Source: Clostridiales bacterium (GTDB lineage: Bacteria > Bacillota > Clostridia > Oscillospirales > Acutalibacteraceae). Taken from it: 64,000 bases of DNA. A program made the position numbers and the translations under genes. Below the pieces are notes generated by a model, which worked only from the letters and a program-made list of their open reading frames with translations, made no database searches and was not told the DNA's origin. The stretch covers positions 87,081-151,080 of the forward strand of contig JAILOG010000002.1 of the NCBI GenBank assembly GCA_024690965.1, in the 5' to 3' direction. Positions 50,364 through 60,159 of this stretch are shown one piece after another (positions within the stretch are counted from its first letter, which is position 1; every line of letters begins with the position of its first letter).

Positions 50364-52815
50364 TAATTCGCGTGTGCTTATAGCACGTACAGCGGTAGAA
50401 AACGTTCCTTATGAAAACGAGCGGCTTTTTGAATATACGGTACCCGATTTGTTGAAAGACAGCGTTTGCGCCGGAATGAGGGTTGCCGTTCCGTTTGGCA
50501 ACGGCAAAAAGAGCCGTACGGCGTTTATTGTTGAATTGTACGATGCGGATGCTTCTCCCGATGGCTACAAACAGATAAATTCTTTAATTGACAAATATCC
50601 TGTTGTGTCCGAAGAATTGATCGGCTGTGCGCGGTTTATTTCCGAGAGGTGCTTTTGCACGCTTTATGAAAGCATAAAAGCAATGCTTCCCGCGGGAATA
50701 AACTACAAAATAAGCGTGCGTTACAGCCTCGTCGACTGTTGTCCAGAAGGTGATATTTCACAAACCGAAAGAGATATTCTCACAATGCTTAAAAACAACG
50801 AGCAGCCGCTTGCGAAAGAGAGCATTTGTGAAGCGTTTGACAAAAACATAGACTCGGAAATATCTCATCTTGAAAGCATAAAGGCTATTGCGAGAATTGA
50901 CGATGTATCACGAAAAATAAAAGACGCGTCAATAAAATCAATAAGGCTGAAAGACAGAGAGATTTCCGATATTCGCCTCACCCCGAAGCAAAGCGAAGTA
51001 TATGACCTTTTGTGTATGCAGGAAAGCGCTTCGGTAAAAGAGATATGCTACTTTTTGGGAATAACACCATCTGTTACCGACAGCCTTGTAAAAAAGGGAA
51101 TAGCGGAATATTTTGAAGAGGAAATGTTTCGTATACCGCAAGTTGATTGTTTATCGGACGAGCCCGCGGAGGAAATAAAGCTTAACCCCGAGCAAACAAA
51201 AGCTTATGATAATTTGGAAAAGCTTTTATGTGACGGCAAGCCGCATGCCTCGTTGCTCTACGGTGTAACGGGAAGCGGAAAAACATCTGTTTTTACCTGC
51301 CTTATTGACAAAGCCTTAAGCGAGAACAAAGGCACAATAGTAATGGTGCCCGAAATATCGCTTACGCCCCAAATGATATCTAAATTTAAAAAGCGTTACG
51401 GTAACGAAATAGCTGTTTTTCACAGCGGACTTTCTATGGGTGAGCGTCTTGATGAATGGAAAAGGGTAAAGTTTAAGAAAGCTCATATAGTAATAGGTAC
51501 GCGTTCAGCGGTGTTTGCCCCGCTTGAAAACTTAGGCTTGATAATAATAGACGAGGAACAGGAGCATACATATAAATCTGAGCGTTCTCCCAGATATCAC
51601 GCGCGCGATGTCGCAAAATTCAGGTGCGTGCAAAATAATGGGCTTTTGGTTTTATCTTCGGCTACGCCTTCGGTAGAGACAATGTACTACGCAAAAAAAG
51701 GCATTTATTCATTAAATGAATTGCCCAAAAGATACGGAAAAGCCGTTTTGCCCGATGTAATAACGGCAGATATGAACGAAGAAGCGGCAAACGGGAACAG
51801 AACGCCGTTTTCGTCCGTGCTTTTGCAAACGATAGAAGATAATCTGAATGCAGGACGGCAGTCGATAATACTTCTGAACAGAAGAGGTTATAATACATAT
51901 GTATCGTGCAAAAAATGCGGGAAAATAGTAGATTGCCCGAACTGCAGTGTCTCTATGACATATCATCACGCAAACAACCGCATGATGTGCCACTATTGCG
52001 GATATTCAATGTCCTTTACGGGTGTGTGTCCCAATTGTTCTGCGGAAAATTCATTAAGGCTCAGCGGAACAGGCACACAAAAGGCGGAAATTGATCTTTC
52101 CGATATTTTTCCGTCCGCGCGAATTTTGAGGCTTGACGCGGATTCCACTTTAAAAAAAGGTTCTCACGCAAAGCTGCTGGCTGCCTTTGCGAGAGGAGAA
52201 TACGATATACTTTTAGGTACTCAAATGGTGGCAAAGGGGCTTGATTTTCCAAATGTTACGCTTGTGGGCGTGCTTTCTGCCGACAATGTGATGTACGGTA
52301 ACGATTTCAGAAGCTATGAGCGCGCCTTTTCACTTATAACACAGGTAGTAGGCAGAAGCGGCAGGGGAGACGCCCCCGGTGTCGCCGTTATTCAGACAAG
52401 GACTCCCGAAAACCCGATAATAGAGCTTGCCTCCCGGCAGGATTACGACAGCTTTTATGAATCTGATATAAAAATACGCAAGGCTATGCTTTATCCGCCT
52501 TTTTCGGAGCTTTGTTTTATAGTTTTTTCGGGAGCGGAAAGGGCGTCTGTTCAAATGGCGGCAAATGAATTCAGCCGTGAGTTATGCGATTTGGCAAAAA
52601 CAGAGTATTCTCATTTGCCTTTGCGTGTGCTCGGTCCTTCTCCGGCAATGGTGATAAGGGTAAACGGAAAATACAGATATAAGCTGATACTCAAATTCAA
52701 AAACAGCGCAGATTTTCGTAATATGGTATCATCGCTTTTAAAAAGCGCGGAAAAAAAGCTTAAAAGCAAACACATAAGCGTTTATGCCGACATCAATCCC
52801 GAAAATATAATATAA
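50356..52815 (+). CDS. priA: primosomal replication protein PriA (helicase)
   Basis: 819 residues. N-terminal DNA-binding domain, helicase motifs 'LLYGVTGSGKTSVF' (Walker A) near 305, DEEQEHTYKS (Walker B/DEEH type) near 398 and 'LSSATPSVE', then a zinc region with CKKCGK, CPNC, CHYC and CPNC pairs near 515-565, 'LDADSTLKKG', 'LLGTQMVAKGLDFPNVTLVGVLSAD' and 'QVVGRSGRGD'. It restarts stalled replication forks. It is somewhat longer than the E. coli protein because of insertions in the first 280 residues. Confidence 0.96.
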   Translation: MNDNSRVLIARTAVENVPYENERLFEYTVPDLLKDSVCAGMRVAVPFGNGKKSRTAFIVELYDADASPDGYKQINSLIDKYPVVSEELIGCARFISERCFCTLYESIKAMLPAGINYKISVRYSLVDCCPEGDISQTERDILTMLKNNEQPLAKESICEAFDKNIDSEISHLESIKAIARIDDVSRKIKDASIKSIRLKDREISDIRLTPKQSEVYDLLCMQESASVKEICYFLGITPSVTDSLVKKGIAEYFEEEMFRIPQVDCLSDEPAEEIKLNPEQTKAYDNLEKLLCDGKPHASLLYGVTGSGKTSVFTCLIDKALSENKGTIVMVPEISLTPQMISKFKKRYGNEIAVFHSGLSMGERLDEWKRVKFKKAHIVIGTRSAVFAPLENLGLIIIDEEQEHTYKSERSPRYHARDVAKFRCVQNNGLLVLSSATPSVETMYYAKKGIYSLNELPKRYGKAVLPDVITADMNEEAANGNRTPFSSVLLQTIEDNLNAGRQSIILLNRRGYNTYVSCKKCGKIVDCPNCSVSMTYHHANNRMMCHYCGYSMSFTGVCPNCSAENSLRLSGTGTQKAEIDLSDIFPSARILRLDADSTLKKGSHAKLLAAFARGEYDILLGTQMVAKGLDFPNVTLVGVLSADNVMYGNDFRSYERAFSLITQVVGRSGRGDAPGVAVIQTRTPENPIIELASRQDYDSFYESDIKIRKAMLYPPFSELCFIVFSGAERASVQMAANEFSRELCDLAKTEYSHLPLRVLGPSPAMVIRVNGKYRYKLILKFKNSADFRNMVSSLLKSAEKKLKSKHISVYADINPENII

Positions 52816-52852
52816 AAATCGTTTAAAATTACCGAAATAAGAGGCTTTATTT

Positions 52853-53308
52853 ATGGCATTAAGAAATATAATAAAAGAGGGCGACCCTGTACTGAACAAG
52901 AAATGTCGCCCGGTAGAAAAATTTGACAGCAGGCTTCATACGCTGCTCGACGATATGCGAGACACAATGTATAACGCAGACGGCGTGGGGCTTGCCGCGC
53001 CGCAGGTAGGAATACTCAGGTGCGCCCTTGTCATTGATATCGGCGAGGGCTTGATTGAGCTTGTAAACCCCAAAATCGTTATGAAAAGCGGTGAACAGCA
53101 CGAGCAGGAGGGATGTCTTTCCTGCCCGGGTGAATACGGAATAACAATAAGACCGAAATATGTTAAGGTAAAAGGGCAGGACAGATTCGGCAATGACGTA
53201 ACATATGAAGGAAGCGATCTGCTTGCGCGGGCTTTATGTCACGAAATTGACCATTTGAACGGCGTGCTTTTTAAAGCTCACGTTACGGAGATGCTGCAGC
53301 CAAATTAA
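52853..53308 (+). CDS. def: peptide deformylase
   Basis: 151 residues, with the three family motifs intact: [10 protein letters not shown] near 44, EGCLSCPG near 86 (metal Cys) and HEIDHLNG near 129 (two metal His and catalytic Glu). It removes the N-formyl group from nascent proteins. It is 37 nt after priA and 32 nt before fmt, the usual pairing. Confidence 0.97.
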   Translation: MALRNIIKEGDPVLNKKCRPVEKFDSRLHTLLDDMRDTMYNADGVGLAAPQVGILRCALVIDIGEGLIELVNPKIVMKSGEQHEQEGCLSCPGEYGITIRPKYVKVKGQDRFGNDVTYEGSDLLARALCHEIDHLNGVLFKAHVTEMLQPN

Positions 53309-53340
53309 TTCTGAAAAAATACCGAACGGAGATATAGGAT

Positions 53341-54252
53341 TTGGACATACTTTTTATGGGAACGCCCGATTTTTCGGTGCCTTGTCTTGAGGCGCTTATT
53401 AAAGCGGGACACAATATAAAAGGCGTTTTTACACAGCCCGACAAGCCAAAGGGGCGCGGAAACATTATGACCGCGCCGCCTGTAAAGGTTTATGCGCTGG
53501 AACACAATATAGATGTTTTTCAGCCCGATAAAATGAAGTCGGAAGAAACACTTGAAATAATAAGAAGAATTAACCCTGAGGTTATAGTTGTGGTGGCTTT
53601 CGGCAGAATTTTACCCGAGAGTATACTGAATTACCCAAAGTTTGGGTGCATTAATATTCACGCGTCGCTTCTGCCGAAATACAGAGGCGCAGGTCCTATT
53701 CAGTGGTGCATAATAAACGGAGAAAAAGAAACGGGCATAACAACAATGAAAATGGATGTTGGGCTCGACACGGGCGATATGCTTCTTTTTGAAAAGACCG
53801 CGATAGGAGAGAATGAGACAGCAGAACAGCTCCACGACAGGCTTTCCTTGATTGGCGCTTCTTTGATTGTAAAAACACTTGAAAACCTTGATAATATAGT
53901 TCCCCAAAAACAGGACGATTCCAAGTCTTGTTATGCGCCCATGCTTACAAAAGAACTGTGTAAAATTGACTGGACTAAAGACGCCCAATGTGTGCATAAT
54001 CTTGTAAGAGGGCTTAACTCTTGGCCGATAGCAACGGCTTCGTTAAATGAAAGCGTATATAAAATATATGAAACAAAAGTTTCCTGCGGTACGGGAAAGC
54101 CGGGAGAAATAATATCTTTGTCTCCGCTTACGGTCGCCTGCGGAAGCGGCGCTGTGGAGATAAAAACTATTCAGCGCAGCGGAAAACGCAAGATGTCCGC
54201 CGAGGAATTTTTACGCGGCAACCCACTGTTCGTGGGAGATGTTTTTGACTAA
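53341..54252 (+). CDS. fmt: methionyl-tRNA formyltransferase
   Basis: 303 residues from a TTG at 53341. Seen: 'LFMGTPDFSVPCLEALI' at the start, 'FTQPDKPKGRG', 'NIHASLLPKYRGAGPIQWCIINGE' near 103 with the catalytic Asn/His, and 'MDVGLDTGDML' near 138. It formylates initiator Met-tRNA with 10-formyl-THF. It is coupled in the operon with def. Confidence 0.97.
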   Translation: MDILFMGTPDFSVPCLEALIKAGHNIKGVFTQPDKPKGRGNIMTAPPVKVYALEHNIDVFQPDKMKSEETLEIIRRINPEVIVVVAFGRILPESILNYPKFGCINIHASLLPKYRGAGPIQWCIINGEKETGITTMKMDVGLDTGDMLLFEKTAIGENETAEQLHDRLSLIGASLIVKTLENLDNIVPQKQDDSKSCYAPMLTKELCKIDWTKDAQCVHNLVRGLNSWPIATASLNESVYKIYETKVSCGTGKPGEIISLSPLTVACGSGAVEIKTIQRSGKRKMSAEEFLRGNPLFVGDVFD

Positions 54253-54275
54253 GATAAAAAGGTTGGTGAATACGT

Positions 54276-54974
54276 ATGCCGTTTCGTTATTATTTTGACC
54301 CCACTTATATACTTATATTGCCTGCCCTGATAATCTCGATAATAGCACAGATAAAGTGCAGGTCTGCCTTTAACAAGTATTCCCAAATTCTTAATTCAAG
54401 GGGATTAACGGGGGCGCAGGCGGCAGAGAGGTTATTATCCTTAAGCGGTGTTACGGGTGTTTCGATCGTGCCTTCAAACGGTGTATTGACCGACCATTTT
54501 AACCCGTCGGATAACACCATACATCTTAGTGAAGCGGTATATAATAAATCTACCATTGCCGCTGTGGGCGTTGCCAGTCACGAGGCAGGTCACGCCGTTC
54601 AGCACGCGGAGGGCTATGTGCCTAATAAAATACGCGGAGTATTGGTGCCTGCGTCAAGGTTTAGCTCTATGCTCGCATTGCCGCTTATCATAATTGGTTT
54701 TATGTTTACGGGCGCGACGGCAAAGCTTTTTATAGATATTGGAATAGCTTTGTACTCGATAGCGGTGCTGTTTACGGTGGTTACTTTGCCTGTTGAGTTT
54801 AACGCAAGCAAGCGTGCGTTAAAAATAATAAAACAAGGTTATTTTCTCGATGAACAGGAATACGCGGGAGCTAAAAGCGTGCTGTCGGCGGCGGCAATGA
54901 CATATGTAGCCGCAACGCTGACTTCAATACTGCAATTATTAAGGCTTATACTTCTTTCAAACAGAAGACGGTAA
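54276..54974 (+). CDS. zinc metallopeptidase, YugP family
   Basis: 232 residues, with an N-terminal membrane helix and two or three further hydrophobic helices (about 122-185). The zinc site HEAGH is in 'GVASHEAGHAVQHAEGY' near residues 106-112. This matches the neutral zinc metallopeptidase 2 family (YugP), whose physiological substrate is not known. Its place between fmt and rsmB is common in Clostridia. Confidence 0.9.
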   Translation: MPFRYYFDPTYILILPALIISIIAQIKCRSAFNKYSQILNSRGLTGAQAAERLLSLSGVTGVSIVPSNGVLTDHFNPSDNTIHLSEAVYNKSTIAAVGVASHEAGHAVQHAEGYVPNKIRGVLVPASRFSSMLALPLIIIGFMFTGATAKLFIDIGIALYSIAVLFTVVTLPVEFNASKRALKIIKQGYFLDEQEYAGAKSVLSAAAMTYVAATLTSILQLLRLILLSNRRR

Positions 54975-54987
54975 CAGGATAAAATAA

Positions 54988-56328
54988 ATGGAAAACGCAA
55001 GAAAAATATGCTACGACGCGCTTTTGAAAACTTTGGAAGATAACTCATATTCAAATATAGTTATGGCCTCGCTTATGAAAAAGCATTATGAGGAGCCCCG
55101 CAACAGAGCTTTTGTTTGCGCGCTGTATTACGGAGTTATTGAAAGAGAGATCACACTTGACTATATAATTTCAAGGTTTTCAAAAACAAAGCTCAACAAA
55201 ATTGAAAAAAAGGTGCTCGTTCTCTTGAGAATGGGCGTTTATCAGATAATATATATGGATAAAATCCCCGACAGCGCCGCCGTAAACGAAACGGTGGGCT
55301 TATGCAAAAAAGCGGGAGTTTACAGTGCGCGTGGTTTTGTAAACGGGGTTTTAAGAAATGTTTCAAGAGCAAAAGATAAAATTGAGTATCCCTCTGAGGG
55401 AACAGATGAATTTTTAAGCGTTTATTATTCGTGTGATATCGGCAAAGTTAAGCTTATAAGGGAAGCTTACGGTTATGAAATTTGCGAAAGTTATTTGAAA
55501 AGCTCCTTTGGAGCACCGCCGCTTACCGTAAGAACAAACACACTTAAATGCGACAGCAATGAACTTATTATGTTACTTGGCAAAGAGAATATAATTTCCG
55601 AGCCGTTTTTGGGTGTTGAAAACGCGGTGAACATTACATCAGGCGCCGACATTCTGTTTTCGTCGTGGGCGTATAAGGGCGGTTTGTTCCACGTTGAGGA
55701 CGCTGCTTCTCAGCTTTGCTGTATGGCACTTGGAGCAAACGAGAGAGAGACGGTAATAGATGTGTGCGCGGCCCCCGGTGGAAAAACGGCAACTATTGCC
55801 GAGAATATGAATAACAAAGGCAAAATTATTGCCTGCGATATACATAATCATAAACTAAATCTTATAAAAGAGACCGCGCGGCGGCTTGGTATAAATATAA
55901 TAAAAACAACACTGAGAGACGCGGCGTCGGATGATAGTTTGCAGGGCATAAAAGCTGACAAAGTACTTTGCGATGTTCCTTGCTCGGGGCTTGGCATTTT
56001 CAGAAGAAAGCCAGAGCTTAAAACAAAACCTTTGGAAGATTTAAGCCCCCTCTGTAAGCTTCAATACGATATACTGTGCAAAAGCGCGGAGCTTGTAAAA
56101 AAGGGCGGAACGCTTATATATTCTACCTGCACGTTGAACCCTAAAGAAAACATTGAAAACACAGAGAGATTTTTGAGGGAACACCCCGTATTCAGACCTC
56201 AAAAGCTGAACTTGCCTAAAGACATAAAAAGAATTATACAGAATGAGCCCGAATATGCCGTTACACTGTTTCCTATGTCAAACAATACGGACGGTTTTTT
56301 TATAAGCTCGTTTGTAAAGGAAGAATAA
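54988..56328 (+). CDS. rsmB: 16S rRNA (cytosine-967-C5)-methyltransferase RsmB
   Basis: 446 residues. An N-terminal NusB-like helical domain ('NRAFVCALYYGVIERE', 'VLLRMGVYQIIYMDKIPDSAAVNETV' in parts) and a C-terminal SAM domain with 'DVCAAPGGKTATIAE' near 257, 'CDVPCSGLGIFRRKPE' near 330 (catalytic Cys) and 'YSTCTLNPKENIENTE' near 375. It modifies C967 of 16S rRNA. Confidence 0.96.
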   Translation: MENARKICYDALLKTLEDNSYSNIVMASLMKKHYEEPRNRAFVCALYYGVIEREITLDYIISRFSKTKLNKIEKKVLVLLRMGVYQIIYMDKIPDSAAVNETVGLCKKAGVYSARGFVNGVLRNVSRAKDKIEYPSEGTDEFLSVYYSCDIGKVKLIREAYGYEICESYLKSSFGAPPLTVRTNTLKCDSNELIMLLGKENIISEPFLGVENAVNITSGADILFSSWAYKGGLFHVEDAASQLCCMALGANERETVIDVCAAPGGKTATIAENMNNKGKIIACDIHNHKLNLIKETARRLGINIIKTTLRDAASDDSLQGIKADKVLCDVPCSGLGIFRRKPELKTKPLEDLSPLCKLQYDILCKSAELVKKGGTLIYSTCTLNPKENIENTERFLREHPVFRPQKLNLPKDIKRIIQNEPEYAVTLFPMSNNTDGFFISSFVKEE

Positions 56329-56329
56329 T

Positions 56330-57361
56330 GTGGAACTAAAGGATATAAAATCTCTGTATAAAAACGAGCTCAAAGAAGAACTGCTGACAATGGGCTTGCA
56401 GGGATTCAGAGCGTACCAGATATATAAATGGCTTGTAGGTGGTGTGCAAAGCTTTGATGAAATGACGAATCTTTCACATCAATTGCGTGAAGAGCTTAAG
56501 AAAAAGTATTATATATCCCACGCAAAAATTGAGCGCAAGCTTGTGTCTAAAATTGACGGCACGGTAAAATATTTGTTTTCGTTTGACGACACAACGTTCG
56601 TAGAGGCTGTTGTAATGAGCTATCATCACGGATATACGATGTGCATATCGTCTCAGGACGGCTGTAAAATGGGATGCACCTTCTGCGCCACGGGCAAGGG
56701 CGGTTTCAGGCGAAATTTAACAGCATCCGAGCTTCTCTCCCAAATACAGTCAGCTCAGCAAGACTTGAACATTCGCATATCAAATATCGTGCTTATGGGT
56801 ATGGGCGAACCTCTTGATAATTATGACAATGTTTTGCGCTTCTTAAGGCTTGTATCGGACAGCGATGGACTAAACATAGGAATAAGGCACATATCGCTTT
56901 CCACCTGCGGTATTGTTGATAAAATATATGAGCTTGAAAAAGAAAATTTGGGTATCACACTTTCTGTTTCGCTTCACGCACCAAATGATGAAATAAGGAG
57001 CAAAACAATGCCCGTAAACAAAAAATGGAATATCGAGGAATTGCTGAAAGCCTGCAAAAGCTACTCAAACACCACAAAACGCAGAATAAGCTTTGAATAT
57101 GCAATGATAGAAGATGTAAACGACTGCGACGCCTGCGCAAACGAGTTGGGAAACCGCCTGCAGGGTATGCTGTGTCACGTTAACCTTATCCCCGTTAACG
57201 AGGTAAAGGGGACAAATTATAAGAAGAGTAAACTTAAACGTCAGCAAGCGTTTATAAGTATTTTGGCGCGGTACGGTATAACCGCTACAGTGCGGAGGAC
57301 TTTGGGCTCGGATATCAACGCTTCTTGCGGACAGCTTGCAGGCAAACTTCAGAATATATAA
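56330..57361 (+). CDS. rlmN: 23S rRNA (adenine-2503-C2)-methyltransferase RlmN
   Basis: 343 residues, radical SAM enzyme. Cluster motif CKMGCTFC near 107, 'GMGEPLDNYDNV' near 162, and the catalytic C-terminal Cys in 'NASCGQLAG' near 333. It methylates A2503 of 23S rRNA and A37 of some tRNAs. The GTG start lies one base after the rsmB stop. The C-terminal end shows no sign of the Cfr subtype; this is the normal housekeeping gene. Confidence 0.96.
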   Translation: MELKDIKSLYKNELKEELLTMGLQGFRAYQIYKWLVGGVQSFDEMTNLSHQLREELKKKYYISHAKIERKLVSKIDGTVKYLFSFDDTTFVEAVVMSYHHGYTMCISSQDGCKMGCTFCATGKGGFRRNLTASELLSQIQSAQQDLNIRISNIVLMGMGEPLDNYDNVLRFLRLVSDSDGLNIGIRHISLSTCGIVDKIYELEKENLGITLSVSLHAPNDEIRSKTMPVNKKWNIEELLKACKSYSNTTKRRISFEYAMIEDVNDCDACANELGNRLQGMLCHVNLIPVNEVKGTNYKKSKLKRQQAFISILARYGITATVRRTLGSDINASCGQLAGKLQNI

Positions 57362-57378
57362 AAGGAGGAAAAAGCAAA

Positions 57379-58107
57379 TTGCGAATTTTTTCCAAAACAG
57401 ATATAGGCTTAGTAAGAGACATTAACCAAGACGCCTGTCGCTGGGGAGAACTGTCCGAAAACTGTGTTTGGGCAGTTGTATGCGACGGTATGGGCGGAGA
57501 AAACGGCGGTAATGTTGCCAGCAAAATAGCGGTGGAAACTATAAGCGACTGTATACTTAACGAATATGAAGACGATTGTTCGGATGAGAGCTTAGGCGCT
57601 TTGATAGTACGCTCCATTCAAAAGGCAAATGACAAAATATTTAAGCAGTCTAAAGAAGATGAATCTCTTGCGGGAATGGGAACAACTATTGAAGCCGCGT
57701 TCATAAGAAACAATAATTTGTTTTTGGGTCATATAGGCGATTCAAGAGCATATATTATGCGTGAGGGCAAGCTCACACAAATTACAAAGGACCACTCTCT
57801 TGTGCAGGAGCTTATAGAGAGCGGTGAAATAACTCCTCAGCAAGCCGCAAACCATCCCAATAAGAATCTTATTACGCGTGCTCTGGGCGTTATAGAAGAC
57901 GTGAAAATAGATTTTATTGAAGCTTCTTTTGAAAAAGACGACATTCTTGTTTTAGCCACAGACGGACTCACAAATTACATAAGTGACGAAGATATGGCAA
58001 ATACGATTACTCAAAATGATTTATCAAAGGTTTGTGATCTACTTGTTGACGCCGCGAAAAGCGAGGGCGGCTCAGACAACATTACCGTTGCTTTGATAAC
58101 GGAATAA
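57379..58107 (+). CDS. PP2C-type serine/threonine phosphatase (Stp/PrpC)
   Basis: 242 residues from the TTG at 57379, which has AAAGGAGG 10 nt upstream; a longer frame begins inside rlmN. PP2C metal-binding motifs: 'GLVRDINQDA', 'VCDGMGGENGG', 'GHIGDSRAYI', 'LATDGLTN' and 'GGSDNITVAL'. It reverses phosphorylation by the PASTA kinase encoded next, a conserved pair. Confidence 0.96.
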   Translation: MRIFSKTDIGLVRDINQDACRWGELSENCVWAVVCDGMGGENGGNVASKIAVETISDCILNEYEDDCSDESLGALIVRSIQKANDKIFKQSKEDESLAGMGTTIEAAFIRNNNLFLGHIGDSRAYIMREGKLTQITKDHSLVQELIESGEITPQQAANHPNKNLITRALGVIEDVKIDFIEASFEKDDILVLATDGLTNYISDEDMANTITQNDLSKVCDLLVDAAKSEGGSDNITVALITE

Positions 58108-58125
58108 TTTGACGGGAGTAGCAAA

Positions 58126-60156
58126 ATGGATAAATATACAGGTAAACGACTTGACGGTCGCTATGAGATAAATGAGCTTATAGGTGTGGGCGGTATGGCA
58201 ATGGTATACCGTGCCTACGACATTATAGACGACAGAACGGTAGCTATAAAAATACTTAAAGACGAGTTTTTGAACAATGCCGATTTCATAAGACGTTTCA
58301 GAAATGAATCTAAGGCAGTAGCCGTAATGTCTCACCCTAATATTGTTAAGGTCTATGACGTGAGTTTCGGCGATGTGATCCAATATATCGTTATGGAATA
58401 CATTGACGGTATAACACTTAAAGAGTATATAGCGCAGCAAAAAGAGATAGGCTGGAAAGAAGCTCTGCATTTTATCGTGCAAATTCTGAACGCTTTAAAG
58501 CACGCGCATGAAAAGGGCATAATTCACCGTGATATAAAGCCCCAAAACATAATGCTTTTACAAGACGGAACAATAAAAGTTACCGACTTCGGAATCGCGC
58601 GTTTTTCAAATAAAGAAACACGTACTATGACAGACAAGGCGATAGGTTCGGTACATTATATAGCGCCAGAACAGGCAAGAGGGGATATAACCGACAATAA
58701 ATCAGACCTTTATTCAGTCGGTGTTATGATGTACGAATTGCTTACGGGCAAGCTGCCTTTTGAGGCGGACAACGCTGTTTCCGTTGCGATAATGCAGCTG
58801 CAGACAGACCCTAAGCCGTTAAAAGAAATAAATCCCGAAATACCCGATGGGCTTGAAGAGATAACCTTAAAGGCAATGCAGAAAAACCCCGCAAAGCGTT
58901 ACGCAAGCGCGGACGAAATGCTTGCAGATATCGAGATGTTCAGACAAAATCCGAGCATAAAATTTCAATACACGTATTTTGACGACGATACCTCGGACAA
59001 ATACGCTACCGCAATATCAAATGTGAGAAGCAACAGCTTTGAGGACAGCTATGATACGATTGAAGATATTGAAGAGGGCGAAGAAGACATAAAAACAGCC
59101 CGCAGTCCCGTTATGCCGATAATACTCGGAGCAGTAACGGCGCTTGTATTGATATTGCTTATTTTTACTGTCGCGGGAGTAACAAGAAGCTGTTCAAAGA
59201 CCGTAGAAGATGTTGACGTTCCGCTTCTTGTAGGATTGAATTACAAAAATCAGGTAGAGAATAATTCTAAATATAACTTTACTTGGAATATACAAAGCGC
59301 TTATGACGAAAACAAACCGATAGGCGAAATCTTGGAGCAAAATCCCAAAGCGGGCAGCAAAAAGATAAAAGTCGGCTCAGAGATAACAATAACCGTAAAC
59401 AGCTCTGAAATAAATACCGTAGTACCGGGTATAATCGGGCTTGAGGAAGAAGACGCCATAGCAAGGATCACAAAAAACAGTCTTGGTTATGAAATAATAG
59501 AGGTAATTGATGATAACACCGCCAAAGGCTATGTAGTATCAAGTTCACCAAAGCCCGGAACAGAGGTATTTGTAGACTCTACCGTAACTGTTTATGTAAG
59601 CACAGGAACAACAATAGACCAAATAGAAGTCCCTTATCTTGTAGACTGCACAATGAGCGAAGCGCAAAACAAGCTTAACCAGCTCGGACTTGCGCTCGGC
59701 GGCAGCGAATATGAAGAAAACGACGCAAAAAAAGATACCATAATTTCTCAAAGTCCCCTGTGGGGCGCAAAGGTAAGCAAGGGTACAAAGGTTTCCATAG
59801 TTTTAAGCGCAGGTCCTTCCGAAGAAACTACCCTTAAGCAAACCATACCAATGCCCGACTATAACGGCGAGATAAGCTACAAGGTAATTGTAGGCGACAG
59901 CGAGATAATCAGAGACAGAACAATAAATCCCTCGAGCTTTACGGACAATGTTATAGAGCGCAAGGGCAAAACAGATACAACAGAGAAAATAACCGTTGAA
60001 TTAAACGGCGAAGTTTACAGAATTTATACCTTTGATTATAAGAACAAGAAAATAATAACGGAAAAAGAAGTTGATTTTGTGCCGCCGGCAGACGATACAC
60101 AAGCGTCAGACACGGAGAATACGGCTTCTGCGGATGATGCTTCGGCAGGCGAATAA
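58126..60156 (+). CDS. prkC: PASTA-domain serine/threonine protein kinase (PrkC type)
   Basis: 676 residues. Kinase domain about 10-275 with 'GVGGMAMVYRAYD', catalytic Lys in 'VAIKILK', HRDIKPQN and DFG. One membrane helix about 329-350 after an acidic juxtamembrane stretch. Three PASTA repeats outside (starting near 364, 431 and 501), which bind peptidoglycan fragments, and an extra beta C-terminal domain ending in an acidic Ala/Asp tail. It senses cell-wall state and, in spores, muropeptides. Confidence 0.96.
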   Translation: MDKYTGKRLDGRYEINELIGVGGMAMVYRAYDIIDDRTVAIKILKDEFLNNADFIRRFRNESKAVAVMSHPNIVKVYDVSFGDVIQYIVMEYIDGITLKEYIAQQKEIGWKEALHFIVQILNALKHAHEKGIIHRDIKPQNIMLLQDGTIKVTDFGIARFSNKETRTMTDKAIGSVHYIAPEQARGDITDNKSDLYSVGVMMYELLTGKLPFEADNAVSVAIMQLQTDPKPLKEINPEIPDGLEEITLKAMQKNPAKRYASADEMLADIEMFRQNPSIKFQYTYFDDDTSDKYATAISNVRSNSFEDSYDTIEDIEEGEEDIKTARSPVMPIILGAVTALVLILLIFTVAGVTRSCSKTVEDVDVPLLVGLNYKNQVENNSKYNFTWNIQSAYDENKPIGEILEQNPKAGSKKIKVGSEITITVNSSEINTVVPGIIGLEEEDAIARITKNSLGYEIIEVIDDNTAKGYVVSSSPKPGTEVFVDSTVTVYVSTGTTIDQIEVPYLVDCTMSEAQNKLNQLGLALGGSEYEENDAKKDTIISQSPLWGAKVSKGTKVSIVLSAGPSEETTLKQTIPMPDYNGEISYKVIVGDSEIIRDRTINPSSFTDNVIERKGKTDTTEKITVELNGEVYRIYTFDYKNKKIITEKEVDFVPPADDTQASDTENTASADDASAGE

Positions 60157-60159
60157 AAA

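Noticed and set aside
56330..57361. Cfr-type resistance methyltransferase
   Set aside because: Operon context (rsmB upstream, PP2C downstream) and motif layout are those of housekeeping RlmN.
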